Notes: a model not told the origin generated them from the sequence alone. Positions 9,402-19,243 are shown, counted from the stretch's first letter. The stretch is 64,000 nucleotides of DNA from Paenibacillus mendelii (GCF_024498075.1 NZ_JANHOF010000001.1:186001-250000); one strand, 5' to 3'. A program made the numbers and translations.

Positions 9402-10081
9402 ATTCACCAGGACACAGGAAATGTTTTCTGGCAAGCTGCGGAAGGAGATGCGAATGAAAGCTTTCACCACAGGAAGGCGGATTGATCAGCTCTCCTCGTT
9501 TTGACGGGTCTGGAAGCACTGACTGCTTGTTAAATCCATTCGTCGTAGGCCGGCATGACATACTCTGAATTATACCCTACTCCGATTAAGCGAACTAAAA
9601 AGGGGTCATTTAGCAGTGGAGAACAATTACCCGCAATCTAACGTGCCTAATTTCTATATTTCATCGATCAACTTTTTCGGGATGTTGCTCCGAATATACT
9701 CTCCCACGAATCGATCCCATCGATGAGTAGATGCCACCTGGATACGATCACATATGCCAAAATCGCAAGAAGCGAATGCTTCAATGTTCTATCCGTTCAT
9801 CCAGTTTTTCTCGAGTGAAAAATGCTAATTCGGCCGAAAAATCCTGGGTCATCGCGCCTGCCTCCGATTCACTTATGAAATGGTCGAACAATACCTCCAT
9901 CTTAACCGTTTATCGGCCTCTTGATAATAGCCGAAATAGAAAATCCGCCGCGCAAAGGCGGCGGAAACGCTTCTTCTTGCCCGCGGCGCCGCCTTTATTC
10001 GGCCGGCTGCGGCGAAACGGCTTGATTCCCCTCAACGGACCGCAAATCGGACAAGTTGTACACGTACAGGCGCTCACGTAT
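9402..10081. other. Long gene-poor stretch with gene fragments
   Basis: A strong ribosome site (GGAAGGAGATGCGA) precedes an ATG at 9454 that opens only 16 codons (stop at 9504), which looks like the stump of a deleted gene. On the minus strand, short open segments at about 9773-9892 (DFSAELAFFTREKLDERIEH) and 9679-9725 (RWDRFVGEYIRSNIPKKLID) look like pieces of one decayed gene of unknown family. CCGCCGCGCAAAGGCGGCGG at 9942 can form a GC hairpin. No intact gene. Confidence 0.35.
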
Positions 10082-11968
10082 TCAGTCCACGAATTGAACG
10101 TTTACCCATGAATTTCTGGAGAAGTATACGGTATCGCCGGGCGAACCGTTGCTTAGCACAATCGTCCCCGTAACATTCTCCGTGCAGTAAAATGGAATAT
10201 CGACCGATAGATACTGGATTTTTGCACTGACCGGTATTGTTGTCGAAGACCAATCTGCTCCCCGGGGGACGACCAATTGCTCCGGCAGCGACAGGTTCAG
10301 CACCCCTTTTCCTATAATCGCATTCACTTCACCGGCCAACCGAATCACTCCTTTCTGTCCTTGGCCAATACTCACCGGAAGTGAAAACATTTTTCCGCGC
10401 GGAAGCGCTTTATTAGTCGGGATTTGGATAAACTTGTTGAAATATTCTCTCGTCGCCACATCGGCCGGCAGGCACCGGATACCACGTAAATAGACCGGCT
10501 GTTCCAAATGGAGCGCTTGTCCGCTCCCCGCGTAGGTATAATCTCTTATGCTAACCAAGGACTGCTTTCCTTTAACGCGAATGCCTGATGTAAACTGTTC
10601 GTCCGCCCATACATTCGCCAGATCAATATTCCGGTTTTCGCCGACGAGCTCGGCGACGACGCCGGTATTATCCGGAAACGAGTAAAACCGGCAATTCGTC
10701 ACGGATACGTCGCAGGCGAACATATTCATGACGAGGTTAACGCCCGGAATCCACTCGAATACGCAATTGGAGAGAACGGTATTGTATCGAACCCCACCCG
10801 ATTCATCTCCATTCATGACTACCGGTTTGCCCCAGAAGTAAATATTAGAGATCGTGATGTCTTTTGTATGGGTTGCCGGCCCTCTGCCGAAAAATAGGCT
10901 GGCGTCCCCTTTCTCCTGATTGGAAGCTACGAACGAATTCGTCAATTGAAACACGAATACATTGTCGATCCACACCGTGCGGTAAAAATTGTCCAGTGTG
11001 CACCCTGTGATCATTATGCCTTCCGGATAAGTATTCCCCGATCCGTGCGCAATCGTCCTGATGCCATAATTCATCGGTTCTGTCGTCGATCCGTAAACGA
11101 TCGTATCCGTAATATTGATTTCAACGGATTTATTCTCGATCAAGATGCCGTTCCGCGTATAAAACATGCATTTGTAGATGGAAATTTGCCGGGCGTAGTT
11201 GGCGCGAAATCCGATGTTGAAGAAGAGCATATGGATATCTTTCAGATGAATTCGTCTGGACGTGTTCGGCAGGTTGCCATTGGCCCCTTCGAAGAAGAAT
11301 GCCGTGTTCGAGCCCGTATCGTCAAGGATCAACATGTCCTCAATACTGAACTCCTCGATTGTATGCGCATAAAATAAATTCGAATTCGCGCCTCTAAACG
11401 AGATAACGGAATGATTGCCAATGAAATTCGTTTGATGTGGAAGCGTTATCGTCGATGAAATGATATAGTGAGCTTTCGGAAAATTGAGCGTCCCTCCGCC
11501 GATGTTGCTCATGTAATCGATCGCCGCCCGAATCGCGCCGGTATCGTCGGATTGTCCGTCGCCTTCGGCTCCAAACCATCGTACACTTACCGGTCCTGCA
11601 TACTTACGCTTGAACCTCGCACCGGATGCCGATACGATCGTCGTTCCCTCATTATCGGGCGATGCACTGTCCGCAGGATCATAATGAAAAAGTCCTTCTC
11701 GTCCTTGATCCTTGACATAGTAAATCTGTTCCTGAGTTGGCGTTGCGATTTTTCGCAATTCTGCAATCCATATTGTCTGCACTTGGACGCCGTCAACTAT
11801 CGGTTGTATGACAGGTTCAGCCGGGTCTGCCGCTTGTACCAAATTGTTGTTGATCAGAGCGTTCGTCAATACGGCCGCGCCTGCGATTCCTATTGCAGAG
11901 ACAAATCTTCTTCTGCTCATCATACCGCTTTCCTTGATTCGTTCTAACGAGTGCTCGTCTTTTGACAT
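10082..11968 (-). CDS. Tat-exported pectate-lyase-superfamily beta-helix protein
   Basis: The 628-residue protein starts with a twin-arginine signal (SRRRFVSAIGIAGAAVLTNA, residues 18-37), so it should leave the cell folded through Tat. The segment VRWFGAEGDGQSDDTGAIRA near residue 125 and GGGTLNFPKAHYIIS after it are typical of the Pectate_lyase_3 right-handed beta-helix family, followed by many short beta turns rich in Asn and Ile. The C-terminal 130 residues form a separate beta-rich domain. Such proteins cleave or bind polysaccharide, but catalytic residues cannot be assigned by eye. Start at ATG 11968 or 11971; GGGAGGA precedes both. Monocistronic. Confidence 0.8.
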   Translation of the reverse strand: MSKDEHSLERIKESGMMSRRRFVSAIGIAGAAVLTNALINNNLVQAADPAEPVIQPIVDGVQVQTIWIAELRKIATPTQEQIYYVKDQGREGLFHYDPADSASPDNEGTTIVSASGARFKRKYAGPVSVRWFGAEGDGQSDDTGAIRAAIDYMSNIGGGTLNFPKAHYIISSTITLPHQTNFIGNHSVISFRGANSNLFYAHTIEEFSIEDMLILDDTGSNTAFFFEGANGNLPNTSRRIHLKDIHMLFFNIGFRANYARQISIYKCMFYTRNGILIENKSVEINITDTIVYGSTTEPMNYGIRTIAHGSGNTYPEGIMITGCTLDNFYRTVWIDNVFVFQLTNSFVASNQEKGDASLFFGRGPATHTKDITISNIYFWGKPVVMNGDESGGVRYNTVLSNCVFEWIPGVNLVMNMFACDVSVTNCRFYSFPDNTGVVAELVGENRNIDLANVWADEQFTSGIRVKGKQSLVSIRDYTYAGSGQALHLEQPVYLRGIRCLPADVATREYFNKFIQIPTNKALPRGKMFSLPVSIGQGQKGVIRLAGEVNAIIGKGVLNLSLPEQLVVPRGADWSSTTIPVSAKIQYLSVDIPFYCTENVTGTIVLSNGSPGDTVYFSRNSWVNVQFVD

Positions 11969-12291
11969 CATACTTCCTCCCATAATCTTTATTGTGAACG
12001 GTTTCATAATAGTATGTATCTACAATACTACACGAATTAGGAGAATCTTGGAATAATAGTATTGAAAGGATTTTGATAATAACATGATTTGCGTGTATTA
12101 CCATGGCTGCTGGTCTGGAAGTGCAGCCCCGACGGTTGCCGCATTAACTCCTCTAGCTCGCACGATATATCATTCATTGTTTATCTTTAGACCAGCTGTA
12201 TTCTGGAGCCATCCAATTGCTTTCCGTAAAAGTCCAGAAAGGGTTCTTTCTATGATATTCTGGCTCCCGCTACATATATCTCAACGGGTGG

Positions 12292-12453
12292 TTAATCAAA
12301 GGACGGTTCACCCGAGTGGGACCCGATCCTTATGGGAAGGCCGTGCGCCGTCAGCCGCTCCGCTACACGTCGACCCGTCTTACCCGTGCCGCCAAGAATT
12401 AATGTTGGTTTCTTATCCTCGAAAGCTGCTTCCATGCTCGTTACTTTGTTCAT
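12292..12453 (-). pseudogene. N-terminal stub of an NmrA-like NAD(P)-binding protein
   Basis: From ATG 12453 the frame encodes 53 residues including LILGGTGKTGRRVAERLTAH and RIGSHSGEPSFD, the dinucleotide-binding start of NmrA/SDR-type NAD(P)H-binding proteins. It ends at a TAA where a Trp would be usual, and only scattered short frames follow down to about 12110. An intact relative would be near 280 residues. Confidence 0.6.
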
Positions 12454-12972
12454 ATAAAATCTTCTTTTTGGTTATCTTGTTTTAATCCTTACTGGCCTCA
12501 GATGAATTGTTTTCACAAGCAAATTGTCAGAGGCAGCAAAACGTCATAAATACGCGCAGCATTCCGGCACCGTCAAGCGACCTAACTAACCGGGATCTCC
12601 GGACTACCTCTCTCTTGCAATATCTTTTATCGTCGCCATATTTTTAACCTCGATTGCGTAAATATATAGGGAAAGCTTCAATTGGTCGATTACTTCGTTA
12701 TAACATGCTTAAAACAGCAATATAACCCTTACAGTCTAGAACACGTGAAATAAAAACGCATTATAATTTAAGGGTAAATATGGTATTATTGGGTTCATAG
12801 GTCAGATATTTTTCTTGAATCATAAAATGGAAAGGCTTACATAACACTCGTAATCCAAAATTCTGAAGGGTGGTGGTTCGCGACCAGAGTCGGAGTGGCA
12901 ATATGTAAAAACGTTTTAGTTAGCATTAAGACTGTTTTTACGTATTTATATCATTGTCAAGGAGGTAGTACA
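12454..12972. other. Leader region upstream of the solute-binding protein gene
   Basis: About 500 bp with no gene. The last 200 bp are AT-rich and should hold the promoter of the plus-strand lipoprotein gene; no catabolite-response site or riboswitch could be recognised. Confidence 0.35.
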
Positions 12973-14340
12973 ATGCACACAATTACTAGAAAAAGTTTAT
13001 TGATTGCATTCATCACTATTATTGCTTTTACGCTAGCAGCATGTAGCTCGGGTAACAATAATAAGAGTAACGAGATGACACCGCCGGCTAACGATGAACC
13101 TAAGAATAATGACACGAAAGAGCCCGAAGCCGAACCTCCTGTTAAGAAAGACCCTGTTGAATTGACTGTCGGCAGCTTTGGCAGTGAATCGGAGAAGAAA
13201 TCGGTCGAAGATTGGTTCGTTGTCTACCAAAAGACACATCCGCATGTAACGCTAAAATATATTACGCTTGAAGGGGATCCGGCCTCGACGGCGATGTCAA
13301 TGGCTGCCTCAGGCAATATGCCGGATGTCGTCTGGTTATCAGATGGTCATGTACGTACTTTCTACGAGCAAGGTATTGCAGCTCCGCTTAACGATGCATT
13401 TGAACGGATGGGTGTCGACCTGAATGACGTCAACCCTGCAATGATAAGCTATGGAGCAATCGATGGAAACTATTACTTCGCTCCTCGCGATCTAAGCCAC
13501 ATGATAGTATTCGTTAATAAAACGCTCCTCGAGCAAGAAGGTATCCCGATGCCGACCGATGGATGGACATGGGATCAGTTCGTTGATATCGTCAAGCAGG
13601 TAACGAAAAAGAATGAAGTCGGCGAAACAATTCAATATGGCGTCGATTTCCAATTCAATTGGCTACCAAATTATATCGCTTTCGCGCAAGCCGCAGGCGG
13701 GGACTATTTAAACCGGGAGACCATGAAGCTTCAATTCTCCGATCCTAAAGTCATTGAAGGATTGAGCATGTACTCAGATCTGATCAAGGAAGGCTATGCA
13801 TTCAACCCATTCACGCCATCTCCAAACTCATTTGCCGAAGGAAAGGTAGCATTTTTATACGGCGTACGACCGCATGCGAATTCTGTTAACGATTGGTCAA
13901 AAGCAATAAATTTCCAATGGGATCTCGTTACGCTTCCTAGAACACCGGTCAAATATGCGGTAGGTTCTGGAACGAGCGGCTATGCGGCTAACGCAAAATC
14001 GAAGCACTTGGAAGAAGCTACTGATTTCGTCGCTTCGCTGCTTACTCCAGAGGCGCACAAAGCTTTCGGATTAGCCGGAAATGCCGTTCCGCTCTTGAAA
14101 TCGCTCACTGAAGATCCATACTGGAGAAACATTCCTGAAACAGGCAAAAATGACGATGCATATGTAGCCCATCCGGAGAGCGATGTAGGCCGTGATACCG
14201 ACATATTGCTGCCTGCCGAAGCAGGTTGGAAAATTGTAGGGCTTCTTAACGATGCCTTCACGAAATATTTGAATGGTCAATCTTCGCTTGAGGATGCCTT
14301 GAAGGTAGTAGACGAACAAGTAAACGCACTTATTAAATAG
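12973..14340 (+). CDS. ABC transporter solute-binding lipoprotein, family 1
   Basis: The 455-residue product has a lipoprotein signal with lipobox LAAC (Cys24) and an acidic, Asn/Glu-rich linker. The body has the family 1 extracellular solute-binding signature: VELTVGSFGSESEKKSVEDW, AASGNMPDVVWLSDG and, later, FAEGKVAFLYG. It would capture a sugar or oligosaccharide outside the membrane and deliver it to a permease. No permease or ATPase gene is adjacent, so it is an orphan or depends on a distant importer. The ATG at 12973 follows a strong AAGGAGG. A GC hairpin follows the stop. Confidence 0.85.
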   Translation: MHTITRKSLLIAFITIIAFTLAACSSGNNNKSNEMTPPANDEPKNNDTKEPEAEPPVKKDPVELTVGSFGSESEKKSVEDWFVVYQKTHPHVTLKYITLEGDPASTAMSMAASGNMPDVVWLSDGHVRTFYEQGIAAPLNDAFERMGVDLNDVNPAMISYGAIDGNYYFAPRDLSHMIVFVNKTLLEQEGIPMPTDGWTWDQFVDIVKQVTKKNEVGETIQYGVDFQFNWLPNYIAFAQAAGGDYLNRETMKLQFSDPKVIEGLSMYSDLIKEGYAFNPFTPSPNSFAEGKVAFLYGVRPHANSVNDWSKAINFQWDLVTLPRTPVKYAVGSGTSGYAANAKSKHLEEATDFVASLLTPEAHKAFGLAGNAVPLLKSLTEDPYWRNIPETGKNDDAYVAHPESDVGRDTDILLPAEAGWKIVGLLNDAFTKYLNGQSSLEDALKVVDEQVNALIK

Positions 14341-14368
14341 CCATCTTCTTGTAACTATAGGAATAAAG

Positions 14369-14396
14369 GGTTGAGCAGCACTATCTCTGCTCAACC
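14369..14396 (+). terminator. Hairpin after the solute-binding protein gene
   Basis: GGTTGAGCAG and CTGCTCAACC form a perfect 10-bp stem with an 8-base loop, 28 bp after the stop codon. No U-run follows, so termination may be weak or bidirectional. Confidence 0.55.
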
Positions 14397-14425
14397 TACG
14401 ACTGTCGAGACTTTCTCAACAGCAT

Positions 14426-14652
14426 GAAGGGCAAAAGTATATTTCCTTCCGATGAAGCCCTTCTTAAAATGCTCTATCTTTCCACGATGGACGTCATTCG
14501 CAAATGGACAGGCCGTGTTCAAAACTGGGGTCAGATGCTACTCCAACTCTCCGTTTTCTTCCCAGGTCGGGTTGGACAGCATCTACGTTAAGATGGATTT
14601 CCCCCTCGGGGGAATCCTTGAAAAAAGTTTACACAAAATTATTGACAGACCC
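14426..14652 (+). mobile_element. 3' end relic of an IS256-type transposase and its terminal repeat
   Basis: The plus strand encodes the transposase C-terminus (KSIFPSDEALLKMLYLSTMD, VIRKWTGRVQNWGQMLLQLS, then a stop after GQHLR) and ends in the terminal repeat finishing ATTGACAGACCC at about 14652. It is nearly identical, with about four differences, to the inverted copy at 43786-44010. The 5' part of the element is gone; the fragment starts abruptly in the middle of the gene. Confidence 0.8.
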
Positions 14653-14807
14653 TTTCATCATCGATTTTATAAGGGGTACCACCTCAACTTATAAAACTCT
14701 TCAGATTTCGATTGAATGGCATCTACGATTGATGTTTCCCCTGAGCTTGTCACACCATTCAAAAAGACTATTTTTCCTTTTTCCACTTTCCTCATCCTCC
14801 ATCTCAT

Positions 14808-15065
14808 TTAACCATCAATATGTTTTTGTTTCTTGTCCTTATACAAGTCTCTTCCAAACTCAACTTCAGGTGCAACAATGCGAATAATTCTATTTGCCTG
14901 TATTGATTTAGTTAAAACTAACTGATAGTCCTCGAATATGTATTCCATAAAGCCTCTATCCGTTAAAGTGTCGATATACACTTTCGAATCTTTAGCGATT
15001 TCTTCCCGTCCAATTCTTAGAAAGTCATTAAAACTCGTGATTAGATCAGCTCGATTCCACATCAT
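14808..15065 (-). CDS. Small hypothetical protein, 85 residues
   Basis: Starts at tandem ATGs preceded by GGTGAAAGA. The product is soluble, mixed alpha/beta, with the stretch YIFEDYQLVLTKSIQANRII in the middle and a Lys-rich tail. I do not recognise a family. It is the last member of a minus-strand run of small unrelated genes, some of which look like immunity-type proteins. Confidence 0.5.
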   Translation of the reverse strand: MMWNRADLITSFNDFLRIGREEIAKDSKVYIDTLTDRGFMEYIFEDYQLVLTKSIQANRIIRIVAPEVEFGRDLYKDKKQKHIDG

Positions 15066-15158
15066 TCTTTCACCGATACGCCAGATAATGGTATTGCGAA
15101 GGTGACCAATGAACCACCAACAATTAGGTCAGCTCCTATCTTTTTTTGAAGTAAACAA

Positions 15159-15503
15159 TTATTTAATCTCATTTTGTAGATAATCATTTAGTTCGCTTAT
15201 TTTATCAGTAACAAATTCAATACTTTGCGTCTTTTGTTTTATTAATACATACAGAGGTGTTTGGGATACTTTTATTCTATCGTCCGGTATTCCGATACCT
15301 GGAATTCCAATGCCATGACCTTGTATTCTATGGTTAGGATCCTTCAACCCATCAACTTGAAAGTCATTATTCTCTTTGTTGTTATAGACAATAAGAGTAT
15401 AAGTTGTCTTCACAAATAAACTACTAACGATTAGAACAAAAATAAAGCTTATAAATATAGCCTTGCCCAAATTATATAAATATTTATTAATAGAGTTGTT
15501 CAT
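15159..15503 (-). CDS. Small single-pass membrane protein, 114 residues
   Basis: ATG 15503 follows GGAAGAAACT. Residues 12-33 form one hydrophobic segment near the N-terminus (AIFISFIFVLIVSSLFV), so the rest is probably outside the membrane. A short repeat, HGIGIPGIGIPDDRI, lies mid-protein. No family recognised. It is separated from its neighbours by about 100 bp on each side. Confidence 0.55.
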   Translation of the reverse strand: MNNSINKYLYNLGKAIFISFIFVLIVSSLFVKTTYTLIVYNNKENNDFQVDGLKDPNHRIQGHGIGIPGIGIPDDRIKVSQTPLYVLIKQKTQSIEFVTDKISELNDYLQNEIK

Positions 15504-15615
15504 AGTTTCTTCCTTCGATTTTATAGTTTTCAGCAATGTCCCCAAACTTCTGTGCTTCATGAACCTCACTGGATAAACTGTCGCTGGATTTGCTGCTTAG
15601 ATAAGTACAAGTGAT

Positions 15616-16007
15616 TCATATACTCTTGTCTTTTATAATCTCCATAGCAGTGATATGTACTTCTTCAAGTTCTTCACCCTTTGTTGGTCTATGGGCAATT
15701 CTTTCAATCTCCTCTTGTAAACGATGTCTTAATTCCCTGGGCAGTTCCATTACAAAATATCTTAGACACCATTCTTTCCAGATATCATCATGTCCATTAA
15801 GTACATTTCTAATGAATGGAATGGTTTCTTCAGGAATAGTTAATAGTAGCTTCGAAATCTCAATTACAATTGGCCAGTTCATATCTTGCAGCCACTCTAG
15901 TAATTCCGGTATTAGATTATCAGATCTTTTTTATCTATATTTTTTAATTCATTTACTCTTTCAAAGTCATGTCTGTCTCTGGGGATAAGATTGAAAAGAT
16001 CACTCAT
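15616..16007 (-). pseudogene. DUF5071 domain gene with a single frameshift
   Basis: Two frames together make a full DUF5071 protein. MSDLFNLIPRDRHDFERVNE begins at ATG 16007. The frame breaks in the run AAAAAAGATCTG near 15935. It continues one frame over as DNLIPELLEWLQDMNWP and the C-terminal WKEWCLRYFVMELPRELRHR region. Adding one A to the homopolymer restores a continuous gene. DUF5071 proteins are small alpha-helical repeat proteins of unknown role. The ATG overlaps the stop of the upstream gene by 8 bases, so the two were translationally coupled. A sequencing error in the A-run is possible. Confidence 0.7.
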
Positions 16008-16527
16008 TATCTTTAATCTCCTTACGATTATCAGTGTATTCATAGAGGCCAGTTAAAAAAATATCCTTTTCCATAAAACAATCAATCAATGATTGAGCTT
16101 CATGATCCAGCATCACCTTCATCTCAAGTAACTGTTCTTCATTCCCATATATATTTATCTCATCATGATTCGCTGTTGTTATGAATGGAATCGCAAGATC
16201 TCTTAAAAATGTGTACCCGAAACAATATTCGTTATATATCTGCTCTGATAGTCTTACAACTTCGGATTTATTATGGATTAATTGTTCTAACAATCCTTTG
16301 AGTCTCTCTTGCTCTAATACGTTAATTATTCTTTCGATGATTATTATAATATCCTCATAAGCGTACTTTCCATTAAAGTTCATTGAGATAAGTTCTAAAT
16401 ATTCATCTGGTGGTAGGTGGTTTTCTAATTCAGGATTCGTATACAACCAATTTTCAAAATCTCGTTGGGATACTTCTTGTTTTAATAATGAGATCATTAT
16501 TTTATGTGTCTCTTTAATGGAGATCAT
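16000..16527 (-). CDS. Hypothetical protein, 175 residues, immunity-like
   Basis: Predicted mostly helical and soluble. The N-terminal segment QRDFENWLYTNPELENHLPP followed by a YLELISMNF stretch resembles a motif shared by several Bacillota immunity-type or unknown cytosolic proteins, but I cannot name the family. Its stop codon overlaps the start of the DUF5071 gene. No toxin gene is adjacent. Confidence 0.55.
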   Translation of the reverse strand: MISIKETHKIMISLLKQEVSQRDFENWLYTNPELENHLPPDEYLELISMNFNGKYAYEDIIIIIERIINVLEQERLKGLLEQLIHNKSEVVRLSEQIYNEYCFGYTFLRDLAIPFITTANHDEINIYGNEEQLLEMKVMLDHEAQSLIDCFMEKDIFLTGLYEYTDNRKEIKDNE

Positions 16528-16573
16528 CCCTTAAAACACCTGCTTTATCAAAAAGTAGTTACCCGTGAGTTAC

Positions 16574-16684
16574 TCAGTTTTTCTTATTCAGAAGTTTTAT
16601 TACTTTGTAGAAAAGATAACCAACCAGAACAATAAGTGCGATACTTAGGATCTGAGCTAATGCTGATGAGAAAGAAAATGACAT
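16574..16684 (-). CDS. Very small membrane protein, 36 residues
   Basis: ATG 16684 is preceded by GGGGAG at good spacing. The product is one hydrophobic helix (residues 5-27, SSALAQILSIALIVLVGYLF) followed by a basic tail ending KLLNKKN, which suggests a single-pass protein with a cytoplasmic Lys-rich C-terminus. It lies between two minus-strand genes and shares no recognised family. Confidence 0.5.
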   Translation of the reverse strand: MSFSFSSALAQILSIALIVLVGYLFYKVIKLLNKKN

Positions 16685-16851
16685 AAGTGTTGCTCCCCTC
16701 TTTTTACAGCTCATTTAGTTGGCCCTCATTGAAAATATGACTAAATCTATGTTCCATCTTAATGTTTTTATAAGGCGCGACTTGTTACTGATTTCTGAGG
16801 TATTATAGGATTTCCTGATCACTTTCGAGTAATCAACAATTGTATTCAAAA

Positions 16852-17391
16852 TTACTCTTTCCAATATACTGGGTCTCCATATTCATATAATACGTTTCCA
16901 TCCTTATCTGTTGCTTTGATCGTTATTGGATCATTAATTTTTGATCTTAGTGTTAAATACCAAATCTTTACTCCGTTATCTATAATATTCGCAGGTTTAT
17001 TACCTTCACTTATTATTATCACTTGAGTAATATTCGGATCTAAAACTGCACCATATAAGATACTCAATTCCCCTTCTGGTGCCCCTGACCCAGACCATGT
17101 AAGAGCCTTATCAGAAATTAATTCGATATGGCCAGATGAACGTATGAATTTCACTCCAAATCTATTATCTCTAAACATACCATACCCTAATTTGTGTTCA
17201 TCTGTGCGATAAATGGAGATGATCTCATCGCCGATAATTTGAGTAAATATTATGCCATTGAAGTTATTATCTCGTTCTTTCAAATAACTTGAAATTTTAT
17301 CATTTGTACTTCCATAATTGAAGTAAATAAAACCAAATAGTATTAGTAATGGTGTAAGAATAAAAAAACAATATTTATACCAATTTTTCAT
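16852..17391 (-). CDS. Membrane-anchored hypothetical protein, about 179 residues
   Basis: A single hydrophobic segment at residues 6-24 (YCFFILTPLLILFGFIYF) is followed by a soluble beta-rich domain that should lie outside the membrane. Start at ATG 17391 (GGGGGAG just upstream) or 17403. No family recognised. It follows the histidine phosphatase gene by about 46 bp on the same strand. Confidence 0.55.
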   Translation of the reverse strand: MKNWYKYCFFILTPLLILFGFIYFNYGSTNDKISSYLKERDNNFNGIIFTQIIGDEIISIYRTDEHKLGYGMFRDNRFGVKFIRSSGHIELISDKALTWSGSGAPEGELSILYGAVLDPNITQVIIISEGNKPANIIDNGVKIWYLTLRSKINDPITIKATDKDGNVLYEYGDPVYWKE

Positions 17392-17437
17392 GTGCTCCCC
17401 CATACTTTTGCATGCTAGTATTTCCTATTTGAGCATC

Positions 17438-18043
17438 CTACGTTTTTAAATGTTCTATTGAGGCAAAATCATTAATCGTGAATATTCCTTTGTCATAAAT
17501 TAGTTTCGTTATCGAGCATTCGGGAATCAAGTTGCTTTGTGCTGCAACAAAGTTTGGATGCCAGACATTTAGTTGGTTTTCTGATAATGTATTTACCAAA
17601 AAATCGGTAATTAATCCGCCATGGGTAACAATTACAATATTACTCATGGGTGGATGTATCTTTACTAGTTCTGATAATAGCGAGGACAATCTTTCACCAG
17701 CCTGCTTGGCAGAATCACCAATTGGAGGTATATATTCCATATCACGTGTACTTCTCTCCCACATCTCAACAAATTCTTCAAATGATTGATCTTGCAAATC
17801 GCCCCAGTTTGCACGTTCTCGCAACCGACTTTCTATAATAATGTTCGTTTGCGTAGCTGAAGCAATATATTCCGCGGTTTCTATTGCTCTTCGAAGTGGA
17901 CTAGTAACTATGGTCGATATGTGTAAATTGATAAAATGTCGAGCTGTCAATTGCGCTTGTATGATACCTTCTGAGGTAATTGGGACATCTCCAATCGCCT
18001 TCTCCTTTAATGCATGCCTTACAAGATAGAGAGTTCTAGTCAT
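17438..18043 (-). CDS. Histidine phosphatase family protein
   Basis: The 201-residue protein shows the phosphoglycerate-mutase-like fold: LVRHAL at residues 7-12 (the RHG motif reads RHA), TSPLRRAIETAEYI, the acid RERANWGDLQ and the second catalytic histidine in VIVTHGGLITDFLV. Members remove phosphate from sugars, nucleotides or proteins through a phosphohistidine; the substrate here is unknown. The start lies just beyond the degraded attC-like element at 18073-18203, as expected if it was once a mobile cassette. Confidence 0.85.
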   Translation of the reverse strand: MTRTLYLVRHALKEKAIGDVPITSEGIIQAQLTARHFINLHISTIVTSPLRRAIETAEYIASATQTNIIIESRLRERANWGDLQDQSFEEFVEMWERSTRDMEYIPPIGDSAKQAGERLSSLLSELVKIHPPMSNIVIVTHGGLITDFLVNTLSENQLNVWHPNFVAAQSNLIPECSITKLIYDKGIFTINDFASIEHLKT

Positions 18044-18072
18044 AATCCAAATCTCCTGAAATAATTAATATG

Positions 18073-18203
18073 GATCATACGTTTTGTTTTTCTATACGCT
18101 GATTTCCACTGACGTTGTCACTGTCACATTCACGAGCCCTCACCGAAATTACTTCTGGTGGACCAAGTGGCGAACGTCGCGCAGCGAGATGCAGTGTTAT
18201 CAG
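18073..18203 (-). repeat. Degraded attC-like element
   Basis: The right end reads GCGCAGCGAGATGCAGTGTT followed by ATCAG, and 15 bp upstream GGACCAAGTGGCGAACGTCG. This matches the conserved right half of the elements at 50-53 kb (for example GACCAAGCGGCGAACGCCGC at 51835). The left end, TCATACGTTTTGTTTTTC, is a worn version of TATAACGTTCTTGTATTC. It separates the histidine phosphatase gene from the GNAT/NUDIX unit. Confidence 0.6.
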
Positions 18204-18231
18204 TAGTTCTCGCCTTCGGAGAAATTACAAA

Positions 18232-18687
18232 TTATAAAACGAACTTCATTCTTGGTCCAATCTCTTCAAAACCCATTCTCCTATAAAAATCTATCGTTCT
18301 TCCCCACTTTATTGAATTAGGCGCTCCGACTTCTATTCTCTTCCATTCTTTTTCCTTACCTAAGGCTTTTACAACATTAAATAATTGACCTCCAATATTT
18401 GCTGAACGTCGTTCTGGAGTTACATACAGTTCGTGAATGATTCCAAATCTCCCACCTGCATAAACTGCATTTGATTCAGTTACACTTATTAACCCAACGT
18501 AGTTATCCGTTCCTTCATATGCTAGGAATACAATATAATTAACTGATTCATGGAGTAATTCACCAGAAATCTTTACAAGATCCTCATTCTCCGTATATGA
18601 AATGCCACTCAGTTCAGAATCAAGTTTATTTATCATGTTAGATACTATAACTGAATCTTTTATATTTGCTTTTCTAATTTTTAACAT
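18232..18687 (-). CDS. GNAT family N-acetyltransferase
   Basis: The 151-residue product has the GNAT core: IRKANIKDSVIVSNMINKLD at the N-terminus, the beta-4/alpha-3 acetyl-CoA loop VTPERRSANIGGQLFNVVKA (a variant of RxxGxG/A) and the C-terminal FYRRMGFEEIG. It transfers acetyl from acetyl-CoA to an amine not identifiable here. ATG 18687 follows AAGGTG; a GTG at 18702 is upstream. It is 11 bp behind the NUDIX gene, so the two form one unit between attC-like elements. Confidence 0.85.
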   Translation of the reverse strand: MLKIRKANIKDSVIVSNMINKLDSELSGISYTENEDLVKISGELLHESVNYIVFLAYEGTDNYVGLISVTESNAVYAGGRFGIIHELYVTPERRSANIGGQLFNVVKALGKEKEWKRIEVGAPNSIKWGRTIDFYRRMGFEEIGPRMKFVL

Positions 18688-18698
18688 TGTAATCACCT

Positions 18699-19191
18699 TC
18701 ACTTGAAAAAGTTATTTATGATATCTGGTCGTTCTTGAATTAATCTTGCAAGAAATTTCATCTGTACTAGAGGCTGTAATACAAAATCTTTACGATATGC
18801 ATTTCTTACGATATTTCTACCGCCCAAGTAAAATAATTCCATTATTTTTAGAAGATAGTCTCGGTTCATCAGTTGATTGAGCAAAAAACATTACATTTTG
18901 TCCGATTCCCAATATTGGTTTTAAATCCTCATATTCATCTTCTACTTCTATGAGTTGACTATCCCAAAAGTCAATTTTATAAGTAACTGGGGACGAGATT
19001 AGTGTAACCTCAAGTGCTGTCTCTTCCCTCACTTCTCTTAAAGCACATTCAACAATTGTTTCACCTTCTTCGATGTGTCCACCAAATCGAGCAATCCCTA
19101 GTTTTCCTTCGTGTTGATTTGGTCCAAATGCAAAAGCATAAAAACCATTCAAATTCAAATAAACCCCAACTGTTTTAGGTTGATTGATCAT
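18699..19191 (-). pseudogene. NUDIX hydrolase gene with a frameshift
   Basis: From ATG 19191 (GGAGGAAGA upstream) the protein has the Nudix box GGHIEEGETIVECALREVRE followed by ETAL. NUDIX enzymes cleave nucleoside diphosphate linkages with Mg. The frame ends early after NNGIILLGR. The natural C-terminus (ELFYLGGRNIVRNAYRKDFV) continues in the adjacent frame to 18699. The shift lies in CTAAAAATAATGGAATTATT near 18845, a homopolymer-rich spot, so a sequencing error or slippage is possible. Confidence 0.7.
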
Positions 19192-19243
19192 TCTTCCTCC
19201 ATGTCTTGGCATTGAGGGATACTATTGCATTCTGACGTTTGTA

